Shown: piece by piece, positions 5,587 through 7,666 of the stretch
How positions within the stretch are numbered: position 1 is the first letter of the stretch
Layout: every line of letters begins with the position of its first letter
Assembly (NCBI GenBank): GCA_035315685.1
Contig: DATFXR010000259.1
Location: 1-7,666, forward strand
Reading direction: 5' to 3'
Length of the DNA stretch: 7,666 nucleotides
Source of the DNA: QHWK01 sp035315685
Lineage (GTDB): Bacteria; Acidobacteriota; Vicinamibacteria; Vicinamibacterales; CAVVIG01
The notes under the pieces: model-generated
The model's database searches: none
The model's input: the letters and a program-made list of their open reading frames with translations, nothing else
What the model was told of the DNA's origin: nothing
Translations under genes and position numbers: made by a program

Positions 5587-7143
5587 ATGCATTTGATGGA
5601 CGATCCTCTTTCCTGGCCGGTGAAATCCGCGGCACGCGCGTCGACTCCTGATCCCGCGGCGCTGCTCGACGCGCTGATCGACACGCAGCCTGCCGTCACG
5701 CTCGCACGCATCCGGTCGCTCGTGACCGGATCGCCGCGGCTGCGTTCGGCCGTCGCCGACCAGCTCGAGGAGGCGATCGCCGCCGATCGCCTGCTCGACG
5801 CCCAGATCGATCGCATCGCGAACGATGCCGCGCGGGCGCAGGAACGGTTCGAGCAATGGGCGGCCGAGCGCATCGACCGGATGCTGGCCGACCTGGCCGA
5901 GACGTTCGCGGAATCCGCGAGGGATCTCGCCGACGCGACCGTCCGGGAAACCGGGCTCGGCAACGTCGCCGACAAGGCGCTGAAGAACCGCTTCGCGAGC
6001 CTCGGAATCTATGAATCGATGGGCGTCGGCCCGACACCGCGTCCAGTGGCGCACAACGGCGGCCGCCGCGTCGCCGAGATTACCAGTCCGGTCGGGGTCG
6101 TGTTCGGGATCGTGCCGGTGACCAACCCTGTAGCAACCGCCATCTTCAAGACGTTGATCACTCTGAAAGCGCAGAACGCGCTCGTCCTGAGCGTTCATCG
6201 CAACGCGTTCGCCGTCGGTCAGCTTGCCGGCGCGATCATCCGCGACGTGCTCGACTCCCACGGCGCGCCTCCCAATCTCGTCCAGGTGATCGGACTGCGG
6301 GGGAGTCGCAAGGCGACGATGAAGTTGATGAGCCATCCGCGAGTTTCGTTGATCCTCGCCACCGGCGGCGCCGGCCTGGTCAGGGCGGCGTACAGCTCGG
6401 GCAAGCCGGCGATCGGCGTCGGGCCCGGCAACGCGCCGGCGTGGATTTGCGCCGATGCCGACCTCGAGCGCGCCGCGCAGTCGATCGTCTTCAGCAAGAC
6501 GTTCGACAACGGCCTGATCTGCGGCGCCGAGCACAACCTCGTCGTCGACGATCGCGTCGTCGCCCCGTTCGTCCAGGCGCTCGAGCGGCACGGCGCGGCC
6601 GTGCTCACGCTCGACGAAGCGCAGCGTTTCGCGAGCGGCGCCGTCGAGACACCCTCGCGGGCGCTGCGCCACGACCTCGTCGGCCGCACTGCCGCGGAAA
6701 TCGCAGCGGCAATCGGCATCACGCGCCGCGAGGCGCCGCGTCTGCTGGTGGTCCGCGCGGGCGTCCACGATCTGGAAACGTTCTACGGACGCGAGAAGCT
6801 CGCGCCGTTCCTGTCGCTGTTCACGGTGTCGGGAGAAGACGAGGGGCTCCAGATCTCGCGCCGGATTCTTCAGCGGGAGGGGGCCGGGCACACGGCCGTC
6901 ATCCACACCACCAATGCGGCCCGGGTCGAGCGCTTCGCGCGCGCGATGCCCGCGGGGCGGATCCTGGTCAACTCACCGGCGGCGCAGGGCTGCTGCGGGA
7001 TGACGACCGGCCTCGAGCCGTCGTTGACGCTCGGCTGCGGCACGTTCGGCGGCAATTCGACGACCGACAACGTGACGTTCCGTCACCTGATGAATATCAA
7101 GCGTGTCGCGCACTACGTCGCGGCCGCGCGCGAAAGGACATGA
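5587..7143 (+). CDS. CoA-acylating aldehyde dehydrogenase (AdhE N-terminal-domain/EutE-like), N-terminally extended
   Basis: The enzyme probably interconverts an aldehyde plus CoA and NAD+ with acyl-CoA and NADH in the cytoplasm. From residue 74 on, the 518-residue product follows the aldehyde dehydrogenase half of AdhE closely. Landmarks are E-T-G-L-G-N-V-A-D-K (121-130), the cofactor region G-I-V-P-V-T-N-P-V-A-T-A-I-F-K (174-188), L-A-T-G-G-A-G-L-V-R-A-A-Y-S-S-G (257-272), G-P-G-N-A-P-A (279-285), and F-D-N-G-L-I-C-G-A-E with catalytic Cys312. Also present are E-K-L-A-P (403-407) and S-L-T-L-G-C-G-T-F-G-G-N-S (479-491). The iron-dependent alcohol dehydrogenase half of AdhE is absent. About 73 residues precede the family core; they look helical and amphipathic in part, and their third-position GC is high from about residue 20, so they are probably translated. 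ATG 5587 has no good ribosome-binding site. Acylating sulfoacetaldehyde dehydrogenases belong to the same wider family, so the substrate is open. No microcompartment genes are in view. Confidence 0.92.
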   Translation: MHLMDDPLSWPVKSAARASTPDPAALLDALIDTQPAVTLARIRSLVTGSPRLRSAVADQLEEAIAADRLLDAQIDRIANDAARAQERFEQWAAERIDRMLADLAETFAESARDLADATVRETGLGNVADKALKNRFASLGIYESMGVGPTPRPVAHNGGRRVAEITSPVGVVFGIVPVTNPVATAIFKTLITLKAQNALVLSVHRNAFAVGQLAGAIIRDVLDSHGAPPNLVQVIGLRGSRKATMKLMSHPRVSLILATGGAGLVRAAYSSGKPAIGVGPGNAPAWICADADLERAAQSIVFSKTFDNGLICGAEHNLVVDDRVVAPFVQALERHGAAVLTLDEAQRFASGAVETPSRALRHDLVGRTAAEIAAAIGITRREAPRLLVVRAGVHDLETFYGREKLAPFLSLFTVSGEDEGLQISRRILQREGAGHTAVIHTTNAARVERFARAMPAGRILVNSPAAQGCCGMTTGLEPSLTLGCGTFGGNSTTDNVTFRHLMNIKRVAHYVAAARERT

Positions 7144-7150
7144 GCACCTC

Positions 7151-7324
7151 ATGCAGCGTTCGCCTGTCACCACTCGATCGGAGTACGCGCTCGGATTGTT
7201 GGCGCTGTTTCTGCTGGGACTGATTGGCGCTGCGTTCGCCCTCGCCGCCGGTGTGCGGGGCCTGGTCCCTGCCGCTTCACACAAGGCACGAGCCGTCGCG
7301 ATCGATCGCGGCGAAATCAGATAG
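7151..7324 (+). CDS. Possible small single-span membrane peptide
   Basis: The 57-codon ORF starts 7 bases after the dehydrogenase stop. It encodes a polar N terminus (about residues 1-12), one strong hydrophobic helix at about 13-34 (rich in Leu, Gly and Ala) and a short basic tail. No family is recognised. AAAGGA at 7134-7138 is about 12 bases upstream, which is long for a ribosome-binding site. Third positions are moderately GC-rich, less so than in the large genes. If real, it is probably co-transcribed with the dehydrogenase. A perfect 14-base palindrome, CGCGATCGATCGCG (7297-7310), falls in its last codons. It may be a chance ORF; no protein evidence is available here. Confidence 0.45.
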   Translation: MQRSPVTTRSEYALGLLALFLLGLIGAAFALAAGVRGLVPAASHKARAVAIDRGEIR

Positions 7325-7352
7325 GATCGCTGACGCTGCGAGGGCGCAGGTG

Positions 7353-7666
7353 ATGGCCTCGGACCTGTCATTGACCTTCGGTCGGTTCCGTCTCGATCCC
7401 GCCAGCGGGCAACTCTACGGTGATTCGCGCCCGATTCCGCTGGCGCCGAAAGCGCTGTCGCTGCTCGAGTACCTGGCCGAGCGTCCAGGGCGGCTGGTCA
7501 AGAAGTCGGAGCTGCTCGACGCCGTCTGGCCCGGCGTGTTCGTCGCCGACGGTGCGTTGAAGGTCTGCATCCGCGAGATTCGCCGGGCGCTCGGCGACGA
7601 CGCGCAGTCGCCGCGCTTCATCGAGACCGCGCACCGCAGAGGGTATCGCTTCATCGCCGACGTCGG
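7353..7666 (+). CDS. Winged-helix (OmpR/PhoB-type DNA-binding) transcriptional regulator, N-terminal part
   Basis: The frame is open from ATG 7353 through the window end; 104 complete codons are visible. Residues about 6-104 form an OmpR/PhoB-type winged helix: a beta-rich start (L-T-F-G-R-F-R-L-D), P-L-A-P-K-A-L-S-L-L-E-Y-L (29-41), K-S-E-L-L-D-A-V-W-P (51-60), the recognition helix with L-K-V-C-I-R-E-I-R-R-A-L-G (69-81), and the wing F-I-E-T-A-H-R-R-G-Y-R-F (89-100). Having this domain at the very N terminus, with no receiver domain before it, is the CadC-like layout. In acidobacteria it is often followed by a membrane segment, TPR or beta-propeller repeats, or an ATPase module; which one applies here cannot be seen. 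GAGGG at 7340-7344, 8 bases before the ATG, supports this start; a GTG at 7350 is directly adjacent and in frame. Its targets are unknown. Confidence 0.9.
   Translation, partial: MASDLSLTFGRFRLDPASGQLYGDSRPIPLAPKALSLLEYLAERPGRLVKKSELLDAVWPGVFVADGALKVCIREIRRALGDDAQSPRFIETAHRRGYRFIADV

Noticed and set aside
5548..6906. 452-codon open frame on the minus strand
   Set aside because: It is antisense to the dehydrogenase, whose catalytic motifs are intact; the product is Arg/Asp-rich shadow sequence.

Overview
The window is a GC-rich, densely coded bacterial chromosome segment. It most likely comes from an acidobacterium, perhaps of the Vicinamibacteria type. The best evidence is the pair at 903-3911: a PadR regulator of the acidobacterial subfamily followed directly by a fused, duplicated MacB/FtsX-type permease with no ATPase gene (the 'acidobacterial duplicated orphan permease', ADOP, arrangement). 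A winged-helix regulator with its DNA-binding domain at the N terminus (7353 to the window end) and short palindromic intergenic repeats fit the same picture. Taxonomy is inferred from gene families only; there is no rRNA gene.

Layout: (1) 1-123, the 3' end of a probable beta-propeller (NHL-type) protein. (2) 124-323, non-coding, with a tandem/inverted CGCAGAG-rich repeat. (3) 324-734 (-), a small DoxX-like four-helix membrane protein. (4) 746-902, a divergent intergenic region with a good promoter and a candidate PadR operator. (5) 903-3911, the padR-ADOP operon. (6) 3912-4148, an array of four REP-like hairpins. (7) 4149-4709 (+), a five-helix membrane protein of unknown function, convergent with (8) 4731-5378 (-), a secreted protein of unknown function with one dockerin/EF-hand-like loop. 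(9) 5379-5586, an intergenic region with an 11-bp direct repeat. (10) 5587-7143 (+), a CoA-acylating aldehyde dehydrogenase closely resembling the N-terminal half of AdhE but with about 70 extra N-terminal residues. (11) 7151-7324 (+), a possible 57-residue single-span membrane peptide. (12) 7353-7666 (+), the start of a winged-helix regulator that runs off the end.

Only padR and the permease clearly form one unit: the permease ribosome-binding site lies inside the last codons of padR, and the only convincing promoter lies ahead of padR. The other genes look like single-gene units separated by repeats. I see no defence system, transposase, CRISPR array, phage gene or RNA gene. The least ordinary items are the REP-like array, the overlap of the padR promoter with its annotated start (possible leaderless mRNA), the N-terminally extended aldehyde dehydrogenase, and the secreted single-loop protein.
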